6,493 bases of DNA from an uncultured bacterium (GTDB lineage Bacteria > Hydrogenedentota > Hydrogenedentia > Hydrogenedentales > JAEUWI01): the NCBI GenBank assembly GCA_937895305.1, contig CALAXS010000422.1:1-6493 (forward strand). Reading direction: 5' to 3'. Shown here piece after piece: positions 1-6,029 of the stretch (position 1 is its first letter; each line of letters starts with the position of its first letter). A program made the position numbers and the translations under genes. The notes under the pieces were generated by a model. It was not told where the DNA came from, searched no databases, and saw only the letters and a list, made by a program, of their open reading frames with translations.

Positions 1-185
1 AGAAGGTGATCGCGGCCCATCGCGCAGGTATGCGGGATATTATTTTACCCGTGGACAATAAGAAGGATCTGCCGGATATACCGAAGGAAGTGCTGAAGGA
101 TGTGCAGTTCCACTTTGTAGAAGATGTGGATTCGGTGCTCAAACTAGCCTTTGCTCGTGCAAGAAGGGCAAAGAAGCGGTCATGA
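1..185 (+). CDS. lon: ATP-dependent protease Lon, C-terminal end (5' truncated)
   Basis: This is the last 60 residues of a reading frame that enters from the left edge (first full codon at base 3) and stops at 183-185. It begins KVIAAHRAGM, continues with an IILP-DN-KDLPDIP segment and ends in a basic tail (ARARRAKKRS). The pattern 'K-V-AAHRAG---II-P--N--DL-DIP--V' is the conserved end of the Lon peptidase domain, just after the catalytic lysine region. Lon is a cytosolic AAA+ serine/lysine-dyad protease that degrades misfolded and regulatory proteins. The ATPase domain, catalytic Ser and Lys lie outside the window, so integrity cannot be judged. Its TGA overlaps the start of engB in an ATGA arrangement, which implies translational coupling. 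A lon-engB (lonA-ysxC) pair is also known from Bacillus. Confidence 0.93.
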   Translation, partial: KVIAAHRAGMRDIILPVDNKKDLPDIPKEVLKDVQFHFVEDVDSVLKLAFARARRAKKRS

Positions 186-769
186 TTGTTCAGGATGTAA
201 AATATGTAAAATCGGCCCTGTACCCGGAGGACTTTCCCAAGGACCGTCGCCCGGAGGTGGCTTTTATCGGTCGGTCAAACGTGGGTAAATCTTCGCTCTT
301 GAATGCCCTGCTCAAGCGCAAGGGCCTGGCCAAGACGAGTAGTACACCGGGAAAAACGCAGACCATCAACTTTTTTGATGTGAATGGCAAGATCTATTTT
401 GTGGATCTACCTGGCTATGGTTATGCCAAAGTGCCCAAATCCATGAAGGATGCCTGGAACAAGTGCATGATGAATTATCTACAGAAGCGGGAGCCGTTGA
501 AGCTTATCGTGGCGCTCATGGATGGACGACACAAGCCATCGAATAATGACCTGCACATGCTGGAGCTGTTGGAGGAGGCAGAGATTCCGACTATCATCAT
601 AGCGACCAAGGTGGACAAGCTGTCGAAGAAAGAACGCCAGCAGAACGTTCGACGAATCGAGCAGGTCCTGGAACTGGAAGAAGCCGGATGCGTGCTGCCT
701 TTTTCGAGTTTAACCCGTGAAGGCGTGAAGGAACTCTGGCAGGTCATCGATGATGTATTGGACCAGTAA
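182..769 (+). CDS. engB: Ribosome biogenesis GTPase EngB (YsxC/YihA family)
   Basis: Complete 195-residue P-loop GTPase, the usual length for EngB. Visible motifs in order are G1 GRSNVGKSS (residues 30-38), the G2 region around T55-T59 (STPGKTQT), G3 DLPG (75-78, followed by YGYA as is typical of EngB), G4 TKVD (142-145) and G5 FSSLTREG (174-181). EngB binds GTP in the cytosol and acts late in assembly of the 50S ribosomal subunit; it is essential in many bacteria. The ATG at 182 is chosen because it overlaps the lon stop codon and places the conserved N-terminus correctly. No strong Shine-Dalgarno is seen apart from purine-rich sequence in the lon tail, so expression probably depends on lon translation. 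It ends 13 bases from the oppositely oriented lipoprotein gene. All G motifs are intact. Confidence 0.97.
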   Translation: MIVQDVKYVKSALYPEDFPKDRRPEVAFIGRSNVGKSSLLNALLKRKGLAKTSSTPGKTQTINFFDVNGKIYFVDLPGYGYAKVPKSMKDAWNKCMMNYLQKREPLKLIVALMDGRHKPSNNDLHMLELLEEAEIPTIIIATKVDKLSKKERQQNVRRIEQVLELEEAGCVLPFSSLTREGVKELWQVIDDVLDQ

Positions 770-782
770 TCTTAGCTAGTCA

Positions 783-1304
783 CTAGCGCTTGACGGCTTC
801 GCCCCTGTTACCGTCCCAGATACCGGCGGATCCGAAGCTGTAGCGAAAACGTTCGCGACCGGATTCATCCGTCGGGATTGTGGCAGACAGGGCCTGGGCT
901 TCCACGCGGGTGGGTTTTCGTTCACTCTGGAATAAGCGATAGCTGTATTCGATGTAGCCGTGATAGCCCCGTTGTTCATTGGGCTTTTGAGGGATGGGGC
1001 GAGCGTCCAGGGGATAGTAATTCTCGTAGACTTTTGATTCTTTGTAATACATGCCCCGCACACCCTCTTCCTGAAACTTGATGGTCCCCCGTTGTTCTGT
1101 CGTGTTCAAGCGCTGGATCTCCTGTTTCGCCACAGTGGGGAGAACGCTGTATATCTTGTCTGTACCGGAGACATAGCCCTCAGGCTTTTCCTTGAGGCCA
1201 AAGTCAGAAAGCACTTTATCGGTTACGCTTCCACCGCTACCGGTGCTACAGCCTGCAAGGCTGATAAGGCTGAGGACTGACAGTGTGCAAAGAAGTGTTC
1301 TCAT
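783..1304 (-). CDS. Putative lipoprotein of unknown function
   Basis: I do not recognise this family. The product is 173 residues from the ATG at 1304; a GTG immediately upstream (1307) would add one residue. A GGAG Shine-Dalgarno at 1315-1318 lies 10 bases from the ATG and 7 from the GTG, so both are possible. The N-terminus is a lipoprotein signal peptide: MRT, a hydrophobic stretch, then the lipobox LAGC with Cys19 as the expected lipidated residue, followed by Ser, which under the +2 rule would not cause inner-membrane retention. A Gly/Ser linker follows. The mature part is polar, rich in Tyr, Arg and Glu, with a central YHGYIEYSYRLF segment and a C-terminal FRYSFGSAGIWDGNRG segment. No catalytic motif is evident. 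A consensus -10 box lies upstream. It is probably transcribed alone. Confidence 0.85.
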   Translation of the reverse strand: MRTLLCTLSVLSLISLAGCSTGSGGSVTDKVLSDFGLKEKPEGYVSGTDKIYSVLPTVAKQEIQRLNTTEQRGTIKFQEEGVRGMYYKESKVYENYYPLDARPIPQKPNEQRGYHGYIEYSYRLFQSERKPTRVEAQALSATIPTDESGRERFRYSFGSAGIWDGNRGEAVKR

Positions 1305-1359
1305 CACGGGTATTCTCCTGCTAATGCTGTTCCGCTGTGGGATTCGAAATACGCAATAG

Positions 1360-1365
1360 ATTATA
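1360..1365 (-). promoter_or_regulatory. Probable -10 box for the lipoprotein gene
   Basis: The minus strand reads TATAAT here, an exact sigma-70-type -10 hexamer. The implied transcription start near 1353 gives a leader of about 50 bases before the lipoprotein start. No good -35 element is seen at 16-18 bases (about TACCAC/ACCACT), so the promoter is either weak or helped by an activator. It suggests that the lipoprotein is transcribed independently of the membrane-protein gene upstream. Confidence 0.5.
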
Positions 1366-1443
1366 ACAGGATGAAGCCTTGAAGTGGTATAGAGATGTTG
1401 AGCTGGTCAGTACGCCTTATCAAAACGTAAACATTCAAATAAA

Positions 1444-2157
1444 TCAGTATTCAGCAGGCTCAATTTCCCTTGCGCTGTCAACAGTCTTGAACACGGGCAC
1501 CATGAATTCTGCGCAATAGTCTGTACCATGGACGTTGCCTTTTACCTCGAGCATCCAATAATGGCCATTCGGCTGTCCAGCATAAAAACCGGCTTGCGAC
1601 TGCGAAGTCTCCGTGCAGTCATAGGGTATATGGAAATTAATTGAGGTCGTGGATGTTCTGTCATGATTGAGTGTGAATAGAGCGCTCTCCAATACCTGTT
1701 CGGACGACCACTTCATCGAAATGTCCTCCCCAGCACTTCCCAATTCTCGTTTGCTACGATGCATGCACTTGAGCTTCGCGGTTACCTTTTCTGAAGGGGA
1801 AGGCTGTAATTTGGAGTGCAGCTCGACGCGCAACCAGCCCCCAATTACTCCAGGATTGGCCACCAGTGCAAGGGTTGAGCGACCGTATTTCCGCAACCGA
1901 AGCAAGCGCACAATGCCTACCAGGATAGCGATTGCGCCGAACACGGGAACCGCAGCAATGATCGCAAGAGCTGCTTTGGAACTGCTTTGAATCGTGTCAC
2001 TAAAATACCAGTAAAGCGCAAGGGACACGCAGATAAGTGCGAGCCCAAGTACGAAAGGATACAGAACTTTTCCGGATTCCGAAAAATGGATGCGACCCTC
2101 TGCCCAGTCTTCACGCCACAGCCACGGACTCGCAGGATTCTCCTTCGTCCGTTTCAT
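1444..2157 (-). CDS. Membrane protein with two TM helices and a C-terminal arrestin-like domain (DUF3592-like)
   Basis: From the ATG at 2157 this is a 237-residue protein. It opens with a short basic segment and a WLWREDWA motif (residues 12-19), then has two hydrophobic segments at about 32-53 and 61-84. A soluble domain of about 130 residues follows, starting YGRSTL-L---PG-IGG-L, with many alternating beta-type stretches. This layout recalls DUF3592-type membrane proteins with an arrestin-like beta-sandwich, many of them proteobacterial; function is unknown and the assignment is from memory of the pattern. The frame is open further upstream, with ATG at 2190, ATG at 2217 and TTG at 2226. 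I prefer 2157 because the best upstream promoter (-10 at 2198-2203) would leave the longer starts leaderless or untranscribed, but no start has a good Shine-Dalgarno. Codon use looks less G-rich than its neighbours. Confidence 0.78.
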   Translation of the reverse strand: MKRTKENPASPWLWREDWAEGRIHFSESGKVLYPFVLGLALICVSLALYWYFSDTIQSSSKAALAIIAAVPVFGAIAILVGIVRLLRLRKYGRSTLALVANPGVIGGWLRVELHSKLQPSPSEKVTAKLKCMHRSKRELGSAGEDISMKWSSEQVLESALFTLNHDRTSTTSINFHIPYDCTETSQSQAGFYAGQPNGHYWMLEVKGNVHGTDYCAEFMVPVFKTVDSAREIEPAEY

Positions 2158-2197
2158 TCGGAGAATTAATCTATGAAGTGGATTTATCATGCCGATG

Positions 2198-2226
2198 AGT
2201 ATAACTTGGACTGCCATATCCTGCAA
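2198..2226 (-). promoter_or_regulatory. Candidate promoter of the membrane-protein gene, overlapping a divergent -10
   Basis: On the minus strand TTGCAG (2221-2226) is followed after 17 bases by TATACT (2198-2203), a reasonable sigma-70-like pair with a good -10 and a half-matched -35. The start of transcription would be near 2191, about 34 bases before the ATG at 2157. On the plus strand the same place reads TATAAC (2200-2205), a 5/6 -10 match pointing towards the folate gene, although its -35 is poor. The two hexamers share four bases. Confidence 0.4.
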
Positions 2227-2258
2227 GTCAGGGATGCAATGGTTGGTGGCGACGGCGT

Positions 2259-2849
2259 ATGATGCGGTTTATGGCAACACCATCGGACATAGTGGCTCGT
2301 AAACAAGCATTACGAAAAGAAGTACGAAAGTGGCGTCGTAGTCTGTCGGACGAGGAATTACAGGCGGGAAGTGCCCGTATTCAGGAGCATTTGTGGGGCC
2401 TGGAGGCCTTCAGGGTGGCTTCACAGGTGTTGTGCTATGTGGATGTCAGGGGGGAAGTGGCCACGCAGCCGATTATTGCCCGATTACTGGAGGCGAAGCG
2501 CGAGGTCCTGGTGCCAGTTATGCAACCGGGGGGGGGGTTGCTGTGGAGTCGATTGCGGGACAGGAATGATCTGGTGGAGAATGAGTACGGGATTCTGGAA
2601 CCCAAGACGGTGGTGGCGGTGCAGCCCCTGGCGGACGGATGTTGTCTGGTGCCTGGCCTGGTCTTTATGGAGGATGGTCATAGACTGGGCTATGGCAAAG
2701 GCTACTATGATCGGTTTTTGGCGGAATACGATGGCGCGGGTATAGGGCTTTGCCTTGAAGCACAGCTGCGATCAGCCATGCCCATGGGGGACTATGATCA
2801 GAAGCTAAACTTTATCACGACGGAAAAAAAAACAATATGCGTCGGTTAG
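2259..2849 (+). CDS. fthC: 5-formyltetrahydrofolate cyclo-ligase (MTHFS)
   Basis: Complete 196-residue protein of usual family length. It converts 5-formyl-THF to 5,10-methenyl-THF using ATP, returning the stored folate to cytosolic one-carbon metabolism. The evidence is a basic N-terminal helix (RKQALRKEVRKWRRSLS, 14-30) contributing nucleotide-contacting basic residues, YGILEP (110-115), VPGLVF (131-136) and the signature GYGKGYYDRFL (144-154). The start is uncertain: ATG at 2259, ATG at 2262 and ATG at 2271 are in frame. A weak GGTGG at 2245-2249 lies 9 bases before 2259, which I therefore keep; 2271 would give an MATPSD N-terminus. A run of ten G (2528-2537) codes for residues 90-93 and nine A (2824-2832) lie near the end. 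It converges with the phosphatase gene, leaving 12 bases between the stops. Confidence 0.95.
   Translation: MMRFMATPSDIVARKQALRKEVRKWRRSLSDEELQAGSARIQEHLWGLEAFRVASQVLCYVDVRGEVATQPIIARLLEAKREVLVPVMQPGGGLLWSRLRDRNDLVENEYGILEPKTVVAVQPLADGCCLVPGLVFMEDGHRLGYGKGYYDRFLAEYDGAGIGLCLEAQLRSAMPMGDYDQKLNFITTEKKTICVG
2528..2537 (+). repeat. Homopolymer of ten G inside fthC
   Basis: Ten consecutive G on the plus strand encode the end of Pro90 and Gly91-Gly93 of the folate enzyme. The reading frame is intact across it and all downstream motifs are in frame. Runs of this length are prone to slipped-strand mispairing and to sequencing error. A one-base change would remove the GYGKGYYDRF signature and inactivate the enzyme. 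Confidence 0.9.
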
Positions 2850-2861
2850 TGCTGTTATCCG

Positions 2862-3647
2862 CTATTTTATGCAAGCCAACACATCGCTATGGATTGCGCC
2901 GTTCGTGATGAGGAGACCCTCGCGACCATCGAAAAGCTCTAGCGGACTATTGTCCAGGCGCGTAGCGACACCACCGGATTCTTCCACGATGAGCTGCGCT
3001 GCTGCATAGTCCCACGGGTTAAGGCTCATGTGTAGATAGGCCTCCACATCGCCCGTGGCAATCTGGATGATGGAGCATACGGCGGAGCCATGGCATCGGA
3101 TTTGTCCGATGGAAGTAATGATGTTGCTGGCGCGGGACAGGATAGTCTGGCGATCCTTGAGGGTACTGAAATCGACATCAATGCGGGAGGCATCGAGGGT
3201 CTGGATCTGGGATACCCGACAGGGCTTGCCATTCATGGTGGCCCCCTTATCACGCTCGGCGAGGAAAGTCATGTCCATATCGGGGAGGCAGACACCACCC
3301 ACCTGGGGGATGCCCTTTTCTGCGAAGGCAAGACTGATGGCGTAGACCGGGAAAATACCTTTCACGAAATTGCTGGTACCATCGATGGGATCCATGACCC
3401 AGCATCGCGCATGGGGATCTTTCGGGAAGGTGCTGAATTCGCCTTCTTCCGCTACGATTTGGTCGTCGGGAAAGTGCTCGCGGATTTTCTCAATGGCTCG
3501 GTGTTGCAGGGTGAGATCCACCTCAGTCAGTAAATCAGTCGGTGACGTCTTCGAGGTCACCGTCAGGTCGCCCCGCGCCGCGAACTTCTCCCGTGCGTAG
3601 CCTGCATTCTCCGCCAGAAAGGTCGTAATAAACTCAATCTCGGTCAT
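2862..3647 (-). CDS. Inositol monophosphatase family protein (SuhB/IMPase-like)
   Basis: Complete 261-residue enzyme of the Mg2+-dependent, Li+-sensitive phosphatase superfamily, at normal family length. Key features are the LLTEVD segment (39-44), metal-site AEE (66-68), signature DPIDGTSNF (86-94) carrying the metal-binding aspartates and the catalytic-site Thr, and the second signature NPWDYAAAQLIVEESGG (210-226) with Asp213 as a metal ligand. Members hydrolyse inositol-1-phosphate, but relatives act on fructose-1,6-bisphosphate, PAP, histidinol phosphate and other small phosphates. The substrate cannot be fixed from sequence, and SuhB can also act in rRNA antitermination. The start ATG at 3647 has only a weak GGGG about 11 bases upstream. 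It is predicted to be cytosolic, with no signal peptide. It is divergent from the glycosidase-like gene and probably monocistronic. Confidence 0.95.
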   Translation of the reverse strand: MTEIEFITTFLAENAGYAREKFAARGDLTVTSKTSPTDLLTEVDLTLQHRAIEKIREHFPDDQIVAEEGEFSTFPKDPHARCWVMDPIDGTSNFVKGIFPVYAISLAFAEKGIPQVGGVCLPDMDMTFLAERDKGATMNGKPCRVSQIQTLDASRIDVDFSTLKDRQTILSRASNIITSIGQIRCHGSAVCSIIQIATGDVEAYLHMSLNPWDYAAAQLIVEESGGVATRLDNSPLELFDGREGLLITNGAIHSDVLACIK

Positions 3648-3741
3648 GATAGGTCATACCCCAATGCTATCGCCCGATTCTCCCGATCAGGCACAAGTAC
3701 AGTTGTATCATATTAAGGCGGAGGGATGCGAGGGGAGCGTA

Positions 3742-3769
3742 TTGAATGTGCTAAAGATGATGCTATAGC
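3742..3769 (+). promoter_or_regulatory. Probable promoter of the glycosidase-like gene
   Basis: TTGAAT (3742-3747) is followed after 16 bases by TATAGC (3764-3769), preceded by TG at 3761-3762 as in an extended -10. The predicted transcription start is near 3776, giving a leader of about 28 bases. An AGGA Shine-Dalgarno at 3791-3794 lies 9 bases before the ATG at 3804. The alternative ATG at 3799 is out of frame and leads to a stop within four codons. Confidence 0.45.
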
Positions 3770-3803
3770 GTAAGAACAGAACTACTTCACAGGAATACAT
3801 GCC

Positions 3804-5147
3804 ATGCTAAACGTACGCCCTTGTTTGCTGATTGCCCTTGTGTCGTTCGCCTGCTCCGCACAGTGTGCTGAGGTGACTTCACCATTACTGAACAAAGCGG
3901 ATTTGCAGTTTCTTCGGGAGATGACGGTGGCAGTGATGGATGCTTCCAGGGTAGCGCCTATGGCTAAGGTGGGGGATATTGGTCCGAATATAACGGGGGG
4001 CACAGTCATACGTCCCGGGGGCCGCGGGGCCTATCCGGCGTTTTGGATTCGGGACTATGCCATGTCGTTGGCATCGGGCCTGGTGACTGCGGAAGAGCAG
4101 CGGCACATGCTGCTGTTGACGGCACAGCATCAGCAGGATACAGAGTGGAAGTTGCCCAGTGGTAGCGTGGTCACGCCAGGTTCGATTCCAGACCATATAT
4201 CCTTTGGTAATAAGCCCATATTTTATCCGGGAACGCTGGAGGATTACGAAGGGCAGGGGGGCGCACGCTGGGGTATTCTGCCGTCGCTGGATGATGCGTA
4301 TTATTTCATCCACATGGCCCATTTTTATTTGCGCGGTTTGGATGAGTATGCGTTATTGGATAAGGTGATTGACGACAAGACCTTGTTTCAGCGTCTGGAA
4401 GATGCCTATACCACGCCGCCGTCCCGTGGCGATACGAAACTGGTCTATGCCAATGACGAGAATCGGGGCGTGACCTTTGGCTTTGTGGATACGACCTGGC
4501 ACACGGGCGACCTGCTGTTTTGCTCTGTATTGAAATACCGCGCAGCCATACAGATGTACGATCTTGCTACGGCCATCAACAACGTTGCTGCTGCGGAACG
4601 GTATCGTGATGAAGCGGCCACGTTGCAGGCTGCAATAACAAAGACTTTTATGAGCGATGCGGGCTTGCTACGTGCGTCCACTGGTAAAAGTGCGCAACTG
4701 GATGTGTGGGGCAGTGCCTTTGCTGTGTATGTGGATTCTGTGGATGATGCTACGCAGAAGCGTATTTGTGAAGCCCTGGCCAAGGCTTATAGTGCGGGGG
4801 CCATTGCCTGGAAGGGGAATATACGTCACGTACCTACGGATGGCGATTTCAGCAAAAAGACCATGTGGGAACATTCTCTGGCCGCAAAGAATCGATACCA
4901 GAATGGCGCCTATTGGGCCACGCCGACGGGCTGGGTTTGTCATGCCATCGCGCAGGTGGACATCCCACTCGCCCAGCAACTGGCCCATGAATACGTGAAT
5001 GAACTGCGGGTAGATGATTTCCGAAAAGGCGATGAGTTTGGAGCACCCTGGGAATGCATGCACGAAGAAAACAGGCATCGCCAGAACCCGGTCTACCTGA
5101 CGAGTGTGGCCGCGCCTCTGGCTGCGTTTCAACGCGAAGGCGAATAA
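3804..5147 (+). CDS. Secreted six-hairpin glycosidase-like protein
   Basis: Complete 447-residue protein. Residues 1-22 form a signal peptide (basic start, hydrophobic core, then ACSAQCA), so it is exported; the cleavage site is ambiguous (after A19 or A22) and there is no clear lipobox. The mature part resembles (alpha/alpha)6 six-hairpin glycosidases of the broad GH15/GH37/GH63-like type. Visible blocks are FWIRDYAMSLASG (80-92, the WxRD substrate-site motif), SLDDAYYFIH (161-170), VDTTWHTGDLLF (228-239), LDVWGSAFAVY (299-309), and the hallmark YQNGAYWATPTGWV (365-378) followed by WECMHEEN (416-423). Candidate acids are D84, D163/D164 and E417, but I cannot assign the pair. The expected role is hydrolysis of an oligo- or polysaccharide in the periplasm or outside. 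The exact GH family and substrate are unknown. It converges with the TerB-like gene, with 19 bases between the stops. Confidence 0.82.
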   Translation: MLNVRPCLLIALVSFACSAQCAEVTSPLLNKADLQFLREMTVAVMDASRVAPMAKVGDIGPNITGGTVIRPGGRGAYPAFWIRDYAMSLASGLVTAEEQRHMLLLTAQHQQDTEWKLPSGSVVTPGSIPDHISFGNKPIFYPGTLEDYEGQGGARWGILPSLDDAYYFIHMAHFYLRGLDEYALLDKVIDDKTLFQRLEDAYTTPPSRGDTKLVYANDENRGVTFGFVDTTWHTGDLLFCSVLKYRAAIQMYDLATAINNVAAAERYRDEAATLQAAITKTFMSDAGLLRASTGKSAQLDVWGSAFAVYVDSVDDATQKRICEALAKAYSAGAIAWKGNIRHVPTDGDFSKKTMWEHSLAAKNRYQNGAYWATPTGWVCHAIAQVDIPLAQQLAHEYVNELRVDDFRKGDEFGAPWECMHEENRHRQNPVYLTSVAAPLAAFQREGE

Positions 5148-5166
5148 TTACACCAGCCCCCCGCTG

Positions 5167-5622
5167 TTAGCCCCGAACTTCCTTCAGAATCTTGAGCTTG
5201 GAATCAATCAATTGTTTATGGTTGAGATTGAGGAGGTTTTGGAGTTTGTGGGCGAGGTGATCTTCATTGCCATCAAGTTCGCCATCGGAATAGAAGATGC
5301 GCCAGACTTCGTCGAGTATGGCGAGTTTTTCTTCGTGCGCATAGGTGGTGTTGATCTGGTGGGTGAACTTCCAGAGGTCAGTGGCGTTTTCCCGGGCTTG
5401 GTTGGCCGTGCTCATGAGCTCGTTTACTTCGTCGTCGGTGAGGCTATAGCGGCTTTTAAGTACGCTGAAGATGTGCTTGCGCTCTTCTTCGGTAAATTCA
5501 TCATCGATATGTGCAGCTTCGAGGAGGATGACGCAGGTAGCCAGGGGTACCCGATCAGGTGTGGGAGTTTCGGGGGTAGCGGTATTCGCCGGGGAGAGTG
5601 CGTCGAGAAATCGTTTAAGCAT
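5167..5622 (-). CDS. TerB-like (tellurite resistance protein B family) protein
   Basis: Complete 151-residue soluble protein matching the helical TerB-like family. After a short amphipathic start (MLKRFLDALS) and a Pro/Thr-rich linker (11-25), the domain runs from about residue 27 to 145. It contains two similar acidic segments, IDDEFTEEER (39-48) and YSDGELDGNEDHL (111-123), each at the mouth of a helix; in TerB such acidic patches bind metal ions such as Ca2+. The 'LLEAAHID-EFTEEER---I' and 'W-I-Y-DGELD--E--L--KL--LL-L-H' patterns drive the call. Despite the family name, stand-alone members are mostly of unknown function and no other ter genes are visible here. It is the last gene of a probable operon, 13 bases after the BrxC-like gene, with an AAGGA Shine-Dalgarno (5633-5637) that overlaps the preceding stop codon. 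Confidence 0.88.
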   Translation of the reverse strand: MLKRFLDALSPANTATPETPTPDRVPLATCVILLEAAHIDDEFTEEERKHIFSVLKSRYSLTDDEVNELMSTANQARENATDLWKFTHQINTTYAHEEKLAILDEVWRIFYSDGELDGNEDHLAHKLQNLLNLNHKQLIDSKLKILKEVRG

Positions 5623-5635
5623 GGTGGTTTTTTCC

Positions 5636-6025
5636 TTATGCGATTAAGGCCTGGGTGATGGCGTCAGCGGTGATGGCACCGTGGGATGCGTTCCAGGCGC
5701 AGGTACCGTTCTGGATGAGGAGGGCCTGGGGGGATTGATGGAGTACATTGAATGCTGAGGCAATATGGTTGGACAGGGGCCGTGACTGGATGACTTTGAC
5801 GAGGTAGATGGGGGGAAGGTCGTCGGTGCTACCGAGGAGGGGTTGTATCCGGCTCAGGGCACTGGCGGAAATAGGGCAGGTGGTGCTGTGTTTGAAGAGT
5901 ATGAGTTGGTCGTGTTGGGCCAACGCCGCTTCCAGTTCAGTAATTTCGCATAGTTCAGTCATGCCGGGTACCTCCAGGTTTCCAGTGCCTATGAGCATCT
6001 GTTTGATTCGATTCAGAAAGTGCAT
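5636..6025 (-). CDS. ytxJ: YtxJ/BrxC-like monothiol bacilliredoxin family protein
   Basis: Complete 129-residue thioredoxin-fold protein of the YtxJ (BrxC, DUF2847) family. The evidence is LILFKHSTTCPISAS (41-55) with the single active-site Cys50 in TCPIS, then YLVKVIQSRPLSNHIA (74-89), HQSPQALLI with the cis-Pro-type position (96-104), and WNASHGAIT (111-119). In Firmicutes BrxC is linked to removal of bacillithiol from proteins; members outside organisms that make bacillithiol may use another thiol. Two other cysteines (C26, C109) are present but form no CXXC. It is predicted to be cytosolic. Start choice is open: the ATG at 6025 has GGAG 7 bases upstream and lies 4 bases after the sulfatase stop, while the in-frame ATG at 5962 (residue 22) has a better GGAGG 8 bases upstream. 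It is the middle gene of the sulfatase-ytxJ-TerB operon. Confidence 0.9.
   Translation of the reverse strand: MHFLNRIKQMLIGTGNLEVPGMTELCEITELEAALAQHDQLILFKHSTTCPISASALSRIQPLLGSTDDLPPIYLVKVIQSRPLSNHIASAFNVLHQSPQALLIQNGTCAWNASHGAITADAITQALIA
5971..5975 (-). promoter_or_regulatory. Internal GGAGG ribosome binding site in the ytxJ-like gene
   Basis: GGAGG on the minus strand lies 8 bases before an in-frame ATG at 5962, giving a 108-residue product that begins close to where the conserved domain begins. The upstream site GGAG (6033-6036), in the last codons of the sulfatase, lies 7 bases before the ATG at 6025. The two sites compete as the real start, or both are used. Confidence 0.45.
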
Positions 6026-6029
6026 AAGA

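Noticed and set aside
775..787. Palindrome GCTAGTCACTAGC between engB and the lipoprotein gene, possible bidirectional terminator
   Set aside because: The stem is only five usable base pairs with a three-base loop, is AT-mixed, and has no U-tract on either side.
2157..2260. 6S RNA or other small RNA upstream of the folate gene, as found near ygfA in some Proteobacteria
   Set aside because: The space is only about 100 bases and partly taken by divergent promoters; no long bulged hairpin typical of 6S RNA is visible.
2234..2302. Short open frame starting ATGCAATGG upstream of and overlapping fthC
   Set aside because: It overlaps the real fthC N-terminus in another frame, has no good ribosome site and shows no recognisable product.
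3090..3533. Plus-strand open frame of 147 codons inside the phosphatase gene
   Set aside because: It is antisense to a well-supported enzyme with both IMPase signatures, with no start signal; it is a shadow frame.
3540..3562. Inverted repeat CGGTGAC/GTCACCG with a nine-base loop
   Set aside because: It lies inside the phosphatase coding region (near residues 28-36) and is most simply explained by codon content; no regulatory context is seen.
3707..3712. TATGAT on the minus strand as a -10 box for the phosphatase gene
   Set aside because: No -35 resemblance at 16-18 bases (CCCCTC region) and a long leader; too weak to list as a promoter.
5104..5658. Plus-strand open frame of 184 codons across the TerB-like gene
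   Set aside because: Antisense to the TerB-like gene and overlapping the end of the glycosidase-like gene; its composition (FVE, GEV, FF runs) is that of a reversed helical protein.
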